A stretch of DNA of 64,000 nucleotides from Sparus aurata (Eukaryota; Chordata; Actinopteri; Spariformes; Sparidae), in the NCBI RefSeq assembly GCF_900880675.1, contig NC_044188.1, forward strand, positions 1,491,539 through 1,555,538, given 5' to 3'. A model generated the notes under the pieces. It did no database searches. It saw nothing but the letters and a program-made list of their open reading frames with translations, and was not told the DNA's origin. Positions 1 through 9,900 of this stretch are shown here, in pieces (the stretch's first letter is position 1; each line of letters opens with the position of its first letter). The position numbers were made by a program, and so were the translations under genes.

Positions 1-222
1 AAATCCACCTGTTCAAACTGGCGTACTCACTCTGACTGGTCACTGTGCACTACACCTTTCTTTTCCTTTTTATATCTATGTTTGTTTTTAATATTCCGTG
101 ATATTATGTGGTGATATTACTCTGTGATTTTATGCTTTTATCCTATGTAAGGTGACCTTGGGTGACTTGAAAGGCGCCTTCAAACAAATAAAATGTATTA
201 TTATTATTATTATTATTATTAT
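1..222 (+). repeat. LINE-like 3' tail with (ATT)n
   Basis: A gaaaggcgcc-type tail motif is followed by an AATAAAATGT stretch and about nine ATT units (196-222). This is the usual 3' end of fish L2/CR1-type retroposons. The upstream body is outside the window, so the family is not certain. Confidence 0.5.
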
Positions 223-579
223 GAAATCCAAACATTACAAAGAACACTAAACAGCAATAAAACAGTGTAAGCGTAGAACAGCTCAGCAAAGTCACGACTC
301 TTCTCTGTTTTGGCACCTTAGTGTGGAAGGAACTCTCGACCAATGTCAGGACAGCAGAATCACTCTCCATCCTCCGCAAAAGACTCAAGATTCATTTGTT
401 CAGACTTCGCCTCGACCCTGTGTAGCATGACTCCCTCCCCCCCCCCAAAAAAAACATAAAAAATAAAATGTTTACACTTGTATGTTCCTATTGTTCGTGT
501 TCACTTCAATCATAGCGCTTATGTACTTGTCAGAAAAGTTGAGATCCATTTACTCCTGTGAGAAAGATACCAGTATGAG

Positions 580-665
580 CACACGCACACACACACACAT
601 TAACATACACACACGCACACACAAACATCCAGATGCAAGATAGACTCACACACACACACACACAC
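580..665. repeat. CA-rich microsatellite
   Basis: Interrupted CA/GCACAC runs. A shorter version of the same tract and its flanks recurs near 36965-37035, inside the duplicated block ahead of gene 2. Confidence 0.75.
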
Positions 666-1757
666 AGAGACATTGTTAGAAAAGTTGAGATTCATACACT
701 CCTGCCGGAAAGAATTCAAGAAATGGACACTATACATAGTCCTGAAATGATCCTGAAATATATTAAAGCGCTGCCTGCTGGACTGTGTTTGCCATAAATA
801 CAGTATAAGAATGTTAAATCATTATATTAAGGTTGGGTTGGAGGAGAAAGTCAAGAGGAAGTGGCAGCACTGTGTGAGAGAAAAAGGAGAAGTGTGCACT
901 CAGGTCTTTGGACATTGGAATACTTTTGTTCATTCTGCTGGCAGGAAGTTTCGAGACCTCGGACAGGGTTGTGATTTACCTCAAGATCTTGAGCTTTCAG
1001 CAGGAAGGGAACGGCAAGCCATGGAATGACCTGACCCTTTTCGTCTCACCTACATACAAGTCATTTAAGCGACCTCAGCTCTTTTAAATTGATTCATTAT
1101 TTACCATGTTTAGATTTTAGAAATAATTTTTGATCATGACTGATAGTAATTGAAATAAGTATTGAGCTGTATGCTTTGCCCTTGCTAAAGTCTACGCAAT
1201 AAAACCTACATAATATAGTTAAAGTAAAAGTTGTGGACATTGATTTTATGTCTCTTTGATGGAAGTATAAAGTTAGGTGTTATGTGTGCAAAATATCTTA
1301 AAGGTTCTTACCAGATTGAAACAGTCCCTTAGCGTTTACCAAAAGTCCCTAAAATCCAACCTAGCACCATACCAAGTGCACAGATCATTTAGAGGAGAGC
1401 TGCCATAGAGGGCGTGGCTGGTGGCCGTATCTGACTCAAGGTCTGTTCATGTCAGATGCTAAAGCAGAGGAAGCAGGGTAGACGTTTGGACTCTGGCAGT
1501 GAGAAGCTAGGCGAGTCTCCTCACTACCAGCTTAAAAAAATCCCTATTTAAATTCCTACTTTTTGAGCAACCTTTTGTAGGTTTAGGGATCTAACCCTTT
1601 ATAACAGAGAGCTGGTCCAGTACCTCCTGGACAGGGGCAAACTTGGGATCTAACACACTTTGACAAATAGCAGTAACAATCCTCAGATGAGGGCTTGACA
1701 ATTGTTTCTATATTTCATTTTTCTCCAGTGACGGTGATATGTCGTGGTTTCTCTCTT

Positions 1758-1810
1758 GTGAAAATGTACTTACTGTAAGTCGCTTTGGACAAATTCCCTG
1801 AATGTAAATA
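1758..1810 (+). repeat. L2/Maui-type LINE 3' tail fragment
   Basis: Contains the motif actgtaagtcgctttggac followed by a tgaatgtaaat ending, as in fish L2/Maui elements. A paralogous copy with the fuller motif (caaaggcgtctgctaaatt) is at about 37385-37445. The rest of 1-2104 shows no coding exon and would be intron 1 of gene 0. Confidence 0.5.
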
Positions 1811-2104
1811 TCAAACTAGAACAGAGGGGGATGCACCTCCCCAAAAAACTAATAATAACTAAATAATCCTTAAAAATATTATATCATCCTAATAGGTAAA
1901 TGATTTATAGCAGTCAATTGTCAGCAGCCCGACTAGTCCAGATTAGACTTTTTCATCATTTTATACCCACTTTCACAAATGTATCGTATTTTCCTAATAT
2001 TCAAAATATTGTCTTGAATGAATTTCACTTATTCTCCCGTCAATCAGACAATCCAAACTCATGATGTGTAGGAAGCAGCAATGTGTAAGTGGCCGAGGTC
2101 GTAC

Positions 2105-2153
2105 CTGAGCTCCAGAGCAACGCAAACAGCAGCAGTCGGTCTACGGGATCCAT
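2105..2153 (-). CDS. Gene 0: signal-peptide exon of a fourth SRCR paralog (partial gene)
   Basis: Encodes MDPVDRLLLFALLWSSG: a start Met, a Leu-rich hydrophobic core and a small-residue cleavage region, ending at a GT donor in phase 1. It is 49 nt and almost identical to the first exons of genes 1, 2 and 3. No SRCR exon follows in the 2.1 kb left of it, so the body of the gene lies outside the window or is missing. A functional gene 0 is therefore inferred, not shown. Confidence 0.7.
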
Positions 2154-2240
2154 GTCCAGTTGGGGTGTTGTCCGAACAGCCTGTCACTCTTTCTCACTGA
2201 CCGTTGATCTTATGTCTTGATCGGTTCTCATCAAATGTGC

Positions 2241-2290
2241 AGTTCCCTGTTTGACTTTCAATCTCCATGGTGCACAAACAGGAAACTCCC
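2241..2290 (-). promoter_or_regulatory. Proximal promoter/5' leader of gene 0
   Basis: About 90-140 bp upstream of the ATG. The AAACAGGAAAC element (ETS core GGAA on the minus strand) and a nearby degenerate second site are shared with genes 1-3. There is no clear TATA box. The role is inferred from position and conservation between paralogs. Confidence 0.3.
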
Positions 2291-2379
2291 TGAGATGATG
2301 ACTGACACCCTGTTCTCTTTTGACAATTTTATTAAAGACTATTGTCCGTTCAGTTTTAGCCTCTGCTGAGCCATTTACT

Positions 2380-3565
2380 AGAGTATGTTCCGGTAAACGT
2401 GTGAAGCTGTTTCACTTCTGTATAATTTCATATCTGTAACTTAAGTTACATTATGTATGTGGCATAACTTCCCTACAGTAGTTTATGTAGTCCAGTTTAT
2501 GAAACAACCCTCCTTGCAGCAGAACAGGTCCAAATAATGACCACTCTGGACTTTCTGGCTACTGGGGGGAGTGTTTGGTCTGGAATATCACAGCCCTCAC
2601 GAAAGCACCATTATGCCTGATGTTTTGGATTCCCTTTTTAAAATGACCTTGTATGATTTCTTTTGGTCCCTTTTAAAACCACAGTCCTACTCTGACCTTG
2701 CAGTCCACAACTTTGCCTTTTCCTCCTTTCCCTCATTGATAATCAAACTGAGACTCTTTAAAAATGTCAGTATAGGTGACACTGGGAGGAGGACACGCAT
2801 GCACGATCACCCGGGGCGAGTACTTTTCCGATTCTGAGTGATTCTGAGTTTTATAAATGAGGTGAAACTCCACCCAAAGTCTTTATCTTTTGAATATCAC
2901 ACATTCACCTCCAGTAGTCTTGAAAGCTACTCTGTTTTCACTCATGCTGCATGGCCGCTGAAGCAAAGTTGAATGATGTTTGTGTGCAAAGTTTGCTTTC
3001 AGAGTCTATAACACAACTGTAAAAACATGTCTCTGCTGTTGGACTGCATGAGTTCAGTAAGAACCAAAGGACAGTTCTGTAAATACAGAGATGTCCTCCA
3101 CTACAGACAGGCTGCAACAAGCATAACATCATTCTGATCAGTCAATCAATAACACAGAGTAATAACTTTTGTATAAAAGTTTATTACACTCAGAGCACTT
3201 TTTAAAAATAGGTCAATCAAAGTGTTTTGACAGATGGAGTAAGTATGAGACAATCGGAAAGATGATATAACTGAAGCAAATCCAGATTTGTGTATCAGTA
3301 AAAAAACAAGAAGACAGAAAATGCAAATTGCTAAATGTCATGACAAGAAAGAGCAATGAAAAAGACAACAAGAGCAAATGAATACAAATAAAACAAATAG
3401 AAACTGTTTTAAGTGTTCGTACATTATTAGATAACTTAATTTTCATCACGTTTTATTATTTTAATACTAAGTGTAACCTCATGTGTACTGTACCTTTGAG
3501 TGGCAGCAGAGGGCAGTGATTAGTGACAATAAACCTAGCAGGAGGACAGTAAGTCTGATGATCAG
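2380..3565 (-). repeat. Segmental duplicate of the interval between a gene-4-type 3' end and a signal exon
   Basis: Collinear with 37960-39100 and 52850-54030. Shared markers include the stretch around 3160-3450 that corresponds to the 3' UTR region of gene 4. It ends abruptly at the junction with a Tc1 element at about 3566. Confidence 0.75.
3494..3565 (-). pseudogene. Truncated orphan transmembrane exon (gene-4 type)
   Basis: Encodes LIIRLTVLLLGLLSLITALC followed by CHSK and a GT donor, closely matching the transmembrane exon of gene 4. The 5' end and acceptor are cut off where Tc1 sequence begins, and no tail exon is present in the shared flank. It is a relic, not part of gene 0 or gene 1. 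Confidence 0.75.
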
Positions 3566-3566
3566 G

Positions 3567-4732
3567 GTATCCACTGTCTGGAACTGATGTCCATTTTTGT
3601 AAACTTCTCTTGCCATCCATCCCCAAATGTTCTCAATTGGATTTAGATCAGGGGAACACGCAGGATGGTCCAAAAGGGTGACGTTATTCCTCTGGAAAAG
3701 GTCTTTTGTCAGGTGGGCATTGTGAACTGCAGCGTTGTCCTGTTGAAAAACCCAGTCATTACCACACAGACGAGGGCCCTAAGTCATGAGGTATGCCCTC
3801 TGCAACATCTCCACATAGCCAGCCGCCATTTGACTCCCCTGCACAACCTGAAGCTCCATTGTTCCATTGAAGGAAAAAGCACCCCAGATCATGATGGCGC
3901 CCCCTTCACTGTGCCACGTAGAAAACATCTCAAGTGGGATCTCCTTGTCATGCCAGTAACGTTGGAAGCCATCAGGACCATCAAGGTTAAATTTTTTCTC
4001 ATCAGAGAATAAAACTTTCTTCCACCTTTCAATGTCCCATGTTTGGTGCTCTCTTGTAAAGTCCAAACAGGCAATTTTGTTGGTTGAAGGAGACGAGGCC
4101 TTTGAAGATGTTTTTTGTTCTGAAAGCCCTTCTCTCGCAGATGCCATCTGGTGGTTGTTGGTCTGCAGTCGGCACCAGTAACGGCCTTAATTTGGAACGA
4201 GGATTGTCCCGTGTCTTGAAGGACAGCCAATCAGATCCTCAGGCTCAGCGCCAGGTAAACTTTTTTGGGTCTACCACTTGACTTTTTTGTTCCATAACCC
4301 TCAGGATCTTTTAACAAATTCAAAGTGACTGTCTTACTGCGTCCAACCTTAGCAGCGATGGCGTGTTGCAAGAGGCCTTGCTAATGCAGCTCAACAATCC
4401 GACCACGTTCAACGAGAGAAAGCTTTTTGGCTTTTGCCATCAGGAGGTCATGACAGTGTGAATGCCCGACAGAAAATAACATTGAATCCACATTTTTGCG
4501 CAGATTTAGGCTTTTAAAGGCTGTGGTCTTAAACTTTTGATCAGCTGGTGAACAGCCTATTTCAGTTTAATTGTTGTTTTCAATAAAGTGCTTACTAAAA
4601 TGTTTTTTTGTGTCACTCCCATTTCTTCTTTTTGCATTTTGAAACACTACTTAGAACCTTTTTAAGATCCAAAAGTGCAAAATGTAAATTCTTGCAATTT
4701 TTCAACTGGTCTTAAAATTTTGATCAGGAGTG
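3567..4732 (-). mobile_element. Tc1-like DNA transposon, 5'-truncated on the plus map
   Basis: The right terminal repeat ends in ggagtg before a TA at 4733-4734. Its partner terminal repeat is missing, but the copy at 41002-42073 has both. The transposase is degraded. It starts near 4440 (MAKAKKLSLVERGRIVELH) and has a middle part with KKVLFSDEKKFNLDGPDG and IMIWGAFSFNG. The C-terminal CSPDLNPIENIWGWMAREVY (about 3590-3665) carries the final catalytic region. The reading frame is broken several times. Confidence 0.85.
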
Positions 4733-4980
4733 TAGTACATGTTAGTTAGATTGTGTGTTTTCATCTTTGTCTTGAATAAAACACGTTTGAACCTTCTTGC
4801 TGTCTATTTAATATTGTACAAGAGTGAATTTTGCTAACCTCTACACTGTCACAAACTCCAAAATCCTTCAATTATTACTAGCTGTTACGGTAAATTTGGT
4901 TGTAGGTATTAAGTTAATCATTAATCAGAGTTGTAAATAGTTTAGTACTTTTTTATGAGACTGATTCAGTAAATTTGTTT

Positions 4981-5545
4981 TCCCTTGGTCGTGCCCCGAA
5001 GTGATCTAATATAAATTGGATCATATTAATTATCATAATTAATGATTATCCCTGATAATCATTAAGTAATTATTGATAGCCACATTTAACCTAAAACTCC
5101 CTTTTAATGTTGCATAAACATTACTTAATTGTGCCTTATGTAATACAAAGCACACCATATGGTGCCCCGTGTGAGGCACTCTACTGTTGTCAATCATTCG
5201 TAAATGTGAAATATTAATTTCAACATAATTTGGACAGAGCTAAAGTTTGAGATTCACATCTTGCACCCTTCAGCCAAAAGTCTTTACATTTCACCCCACT
5301 AGTCTACTACAGGGGTAGACGTTGATTTGTACTTACAAACAATTGCAGTGTGATAAGAATTGATTCATCAAATTTGTAACCCATCTAATTTGTTTTACCT
5401 TCTTCAAGGGTGGTGCCCTGTGGTGATCTAATGTAAATTGTATCATATTATTTTTCATGATTAATAATTATCTCTGATAATCATTCATTATTATTGATAA
5501 CTAAATTTAAACTAAAACTCCCTTAATGTTGCATAAACACTACTT
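4981..5545. repeat. Two-copy AT-rich direct repeat, about 430-bp period
   Basis: The segment with gtgccccgaagtgatctaat followed by a palindromic taattatcataattaatgat stretch (about 4990-5125) recurs in diverged form at about 5410-5545. The whole pair is present again at about 42310-42900, inside the segmental duplicate downstream of gene 3. No coding potential was seen. Confidence 0.6.
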
Positions 5546-6417
5546 ATAATGCAACTCATAATACTTGTAATGCAAGGCCCAACAACACCGACCATCCAAA
5601 ATATTAACAGGTGAAATCAATATCATTGATCATTTTGTTACAATGAAATGCTGAGTTGGGAAACTTTGGGTGCAGTCATGTGTATAACATTTGACATGCA
5701 CCACCCACCCTGACACTGTTGCAGACCAAAGTCAACCCCTCATAACAATCACTCTGCTCTCCTTCCCCACAAAAAGTGCTCAGGAGTAGCCTGAGAAAAA
5801 TATGACAAAGAGCAAAAACTCACTTTTTTCATTTTAGTCGTAGGTTGTCAGCTTGATTTTCGTATATATGCCCTCTGGGTTATAATGTTTGAATAGATGA
5901 ACAGATGTAACTAATGAATGGGCTAATTAGTCTACTAACAGAATTAGTCAAGAATCAGGTTGTTAAAGGGACACATTTGGCCCCTGGACCTAGGTCTGGT
6001 TTAAGGCATCAACCCTGCGCTCTAAATTCCACAAACAAGACTCCAAATGAAAGATAATATTTTGTTTTTGCTGGATGTGAGGTTTTTCCTCAGAGTGGCC
6101 TAAATCAGTTATGGCTGCTTTTATAAAATCGCATAGCACCATTTCACCTCCGTCTGCTTGTTTGAGTCTGAAGCTTGGGTGATTGTCACCTAGACAGTTT
6201 GCTTTTATTCTTGTTTGCTGCTCTTCCAGTCGGTAACGTCCCGTCAACAATGTCTGTTTTTCTTGTCAAAAAAGTGCTGACTTCTTCCCGTTAACACCGA
6301 GGTGGTCCAAGAGAAGAGAATCAATCCAGAAACACTTCTAACTAGAGTTCCTGCTGCTAAAAAACTAATTATAATAACAACAAAACCATCCACACTTTGC
6401 AGTAAATGCAGGTTTAA

Positions 6418-6423
6418 TTTATT
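6418..6423 (-). terminator. Polyadenylation signal AATAAA of gene 1
   Basis: AATAAA on the minus strand about 460 nt past the stop codon. The same hexamer in the same context is conserved for gene 2 (15115-15120) and gene 3 (43860-43865). Confidence 0.55.
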
Positions 6424-6879
6424 GTAAAACAAATTTAAACTCATCAATTTCTACTTGTTTACAGATTAAGTATAGAGTATATTTTAAGCAGATGTCACCA
6501 GATGCAGATCACAGACAGTAGAGTCCTCTTTTCAAAACATTCACAACAATTATCTTTATCTTTGCAGGAGTACAACTGCATGTGGAAAAAAAAGCTGCAT
6601 GTAAGCTCATAAATTGCCTTCATATGTCAAATAACACACTTTAATAATGTAAATGTAACTTTGGTGGAGACAAAATCACACAAGATGTTATGTTTCACTC
6701 ACTGCATTATCTCTTTAATCAGTCAGTGCAAGAATTTGAAGTATAAGAATACAACTGGAAAAGCACATTGTCATTTACAAATGTTTAAACATCTGTCAAA
6801 CTTTTGTTTTGTTAAATTCACATATACCTCTTCTGACCCCAGTACTGAGTCCTCTCCTGGAAAACCTGGATGTGTGACA

Positions 6880-6990
6880 CTATGGCCCCTCGACTCCTGC
6901 CTCTTCGGCTCCACCCTGCCTGTCTTCAGCACCACCAAGGTAATCAAGCTCTATGTTGTCCTCTCGTCTCGGCATCTGCTTTCTGCTGAC
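6880..6990 (-). CDS. Gene 1 exon 10: cytoplasmic tail, stop codon and start of 3' UTR
   Basis: The acceptor after a T-rich tract (gccatatctctgtag) continues the phase-0 transmembrane exon. The tail begins VSRKQMPRREDNIELDYLGG and ends EAGVEGP then TAG. Genes 2 and 3 stop at the equivalent codon, and differences between the three copies fall mostly at third positions in this frame. A second open frame here is discussed under findings. Confidence 0.65.
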   Translation of the reverse strand, partial: VSRKQMPRREDNIELDYLGGAEDRQGGAEEAGVEGP

Positions 6991-9900
6991 CTACAGAGAT
7001 ATGGCAAAAAATGTATTTAAGTCACAAAATAACGGCTCTTCCCCTCAGTATACTTTTATACAAACAAGTATTCCTAATTCTGCCAGAGGTCTCAGAAACA
7101 TCTTGGGCAACATGCTTCTTCAGTACTGGAAGTGTTTGGTACATAATGAAGTTACTCAAAATGTTTTGCTTCTGTTTTCTCTGCTGTACCAAACACACAC
7201 TGAACTGTGATCCCAATGTGAACAGTTGAGTTTTACATATTACACCACGACAGTCACTTCCACTGATGTGTACCTTGTAGTAGAAAAACATGGCAGCACT
7301 GAACGCCACCATCAGCACTACGAGTGCCAGCCTGATGATCAGATCTGTTGAAGAGGCTGAAACAGATTCACAGTCATTACATCAGTTCATAGAGGAACAT
7401 GCTGATGTCTTTGCTTCATGTAGGTTTAGTGTTTTCAGATGTTGGCATCATACATTTCTGCAAAACACGGATATGTTGCACATTTCATCAGGTTGCAACT
7501 TTGCATTGCTTTAGGCTCAGTTTTATGTGACAGCCCTGTAATCATGGTCTGGTTAGGTTCAGGCCCAAAAACCACTTCTGGTTATGGTTGGAAAAAGATT
7601 TGTTTGTATACTTTGGGTATAAAAGCTGCCACCTGCAGTGGTGTTTTAAAAATTACCATCTTTACAGGAAACCAACAACATCTGGCTTTGTTGCCATTAT
7701 CATTGCTAGAAACTGTTCCAGCTCTATACGAAATTATCCGGTTTCACAAACACGGCCATAAATTGCCTGGACATCTTGTCCAAAATATCCAGTGGTTTGC
7801 TCTGGTTTGGCAACAGTCGTGCCTAGCCTTCACCTCCTCCTTCTTGTGACAAAAAAAGTCAGCTTATATATACACAATGTCAATGTGATTGGACTCATGT
7901 TGTAGAAATGTAGATATAATATCTATGATATGTACAAATGAAAGTGTTTGTGGTTTGCAGAAACATAAAATGACTCTGATTCTCTGTAGAGTTACCTGCG
8001 ACAGTGACATAGAGACGCCGGCTCTCAGAGGAGAATTTATGAGAGAAAGCATAGACGTGATAAACACAGCTGTAGTCCCCTTGGTGGGTGTGGTCTGCGG
8101 CAGAGAACAGGAAGTGGGCAGAGTGATTGACAGCTGGCAGTGTGTAGTTCTGTGATGTTGCAGAGTTGGTCAAAATTAGCTGGAAAGAGCCTCCTGGATG
8201 CTGGGGCAGGATGGAGCAGCTGATGGTGAAACTGGAGCCCAGCAGCACCTGAAGCTGCTTGTTCTCAGACAACCCGTCAGTGTGAGAGTAGAAGGAGAAG
8301 TTTGGCTGAGCCAGAATATCTGTGAACAACATTGGAAATTGCGTGAGTCTTTATTGAGAATATAAAATTCACTGAAAGTCCCTGTTCAAGGTTACCTGAG
8401 CAGATCACCTCCAGGCTGATGTGCGGGTGGAATTCACCAGCTGTTGCTAAACACTCCCGCAGCAGGGGTATAGAATCAGACTGAACACAGGTCTCGCTGA
8501 TCCACCAGGAGGGTTTATCTGAATGGTTTTGTATTTTTGTTGAAACAACAGAACCACAGTTGAAATGTCTACACGCAACAGATGCTAACTTCTGGTCCCA
8601 TCCAGAGACGATGCTATTCACTGGTCTCCACTCTCCCTGGTGTTTCATCTCTGATGTGCCATCGCAGTGACTGGTTCCCCCTGACAACCTGAAATTATCA
8701 GGCTCTGGACAGAGACAGGAGACTAATAAATGAAAAGAATTAAAGACATTTTGATTAGATCAAGTAAAATCAAACATGAAGCTGTCCTACCTGAGCAGGT
8801 GAGTCCAACAGCTTTGCCAGGTGAGCAGGTGTTTCTATCTGAGCCTGAGGTTCTACAGTCCAGGAGAGCAGACTCATGGCCTCCACACTGGAACTCTTTG
8901 GTCCACATTGGAGCCTCCACTTCTCCATAGAGCGCCCCCTGGAGGACTGAAGGAGCCCCACAGCCGAGCTCCCTACAGACCACCTCTGCATCCTGCTGGT
9001 CAAAGTCATATTCACACACTGAGGACCACCTCTGGTTAGACTTCACCTCCAGTCTGCCTGAACACAGACTGTTTCCATTCACCAGCCTGACAGAGTCTGA
9101 AGAAAGACAGCAACAGACAGAAGGATTTTAATCCTGCATCCAGGTTCATGAGCAATCATCAGGTGGGAAACAACTAGTTCCACAAGGCTTGAAAGCGTAA
9201 TCCAAACTCTTTTGCAGTTTCTTCTTTGGTGGCTGAATAACGCATCTAACTCGATTCTACTTCTAAAAGGAGGTTAAGTTTTCACCTGTGCCCATTTGTT
9301 TGTCTGTTGATTTGTCAGCAGGATTACACAAAAACTAGGCAACAGATTTCTCAAAACTTGAATGGAGGATGGGTCTTGGCCCATAATAGACCCATCAACT
9401 ATTGATGCAGATTAAAGGACGAGTTAAGGGTTTTTTAAGTCCATATGAGTGTTATTTACCTCCTCATATTTACTTGTTACCTGTACAAACTGTCAGGTAG
9501 GGAGGGACTAGTCAAGGACATTGATTTCCCTTTATTGTAGCTAATAGCTTTAGCACTGAATATGAATTACACCCCCTTCCATGCAGTGACATGACACCAT
9601 AGCAAACTCTGCTGAACCAGGAGCTCCTAGTTAACGTGGCCGATGGAGTGAAGAGAGAGCTCGACAAACAAACCCGGAATGAGACCTCCGCTTTGTTTTT
9701 ACTATTGTACTTTACATTTTTGGAACAATCCCTGGCACAAGAATGTCCTTCTGGGGTATAGAATTATTACTATAACACTGCATCTGAAGATGACTGCAGA
9801 CAACTGGACCACAGGGAATACAGTACCAACGTCGCTTTCTTGCCGGGTTCAGCTCTTTGTAACCTGGGTCCTAAGCAAATAGGACCACTAACATTAGCTG

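Larger units (their letters stand above)
3980..7450. repeat. Segmental duplication: 3' flank of gene 1
   Basis: Collinear with about 41440-45060, downstream of gene 3. It covers Tc1 sequence, the AT-rich direct repeat, the 3' UTR, the tail exon and the transmembrane exon. Gene 2 shares only the part nearest the gene (about 14500-16200). Confidence 0.8.

Noticed and set aside
3479..3673. Open frame joining HPACSPDLNPIENIW-type sequence to a transmembrane segment
   Set aside because: It crosses the junction of Tc1 transposase and the truncated transmembrane exon at about 3566. This is an accidental fusion of two relics, not a host-transposase gene.
6886..6954. A 58-nt intron inside the tail exon (CAGG/GTGGAG donor to TTTTCCAG acceptor)
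   Set aside because: Phases would fit and would add the YVNL motif, but the intron is shorter than usual for fish and the donor is weak. Kept only as a hypothesis under findings.
8770..9015. Minus-strand frame in A exons reading MTLTSRMQRWSVGSSAVG
   Set aside because: A second-frame shadow of the SRCR frame. The SRCR frame has the cysteine pattern and phase-1 splice sites.
8821..9039. A 72-codon plus-strand open frame (start MSRCFYLSLRFYSPGEQ) repeated at all 18 full-length A exons
   Set aside because: It is the antisense shadow of the homogenised A exon. It has no splice signals or domain of its own, and its conservation follows from the exon being copied.
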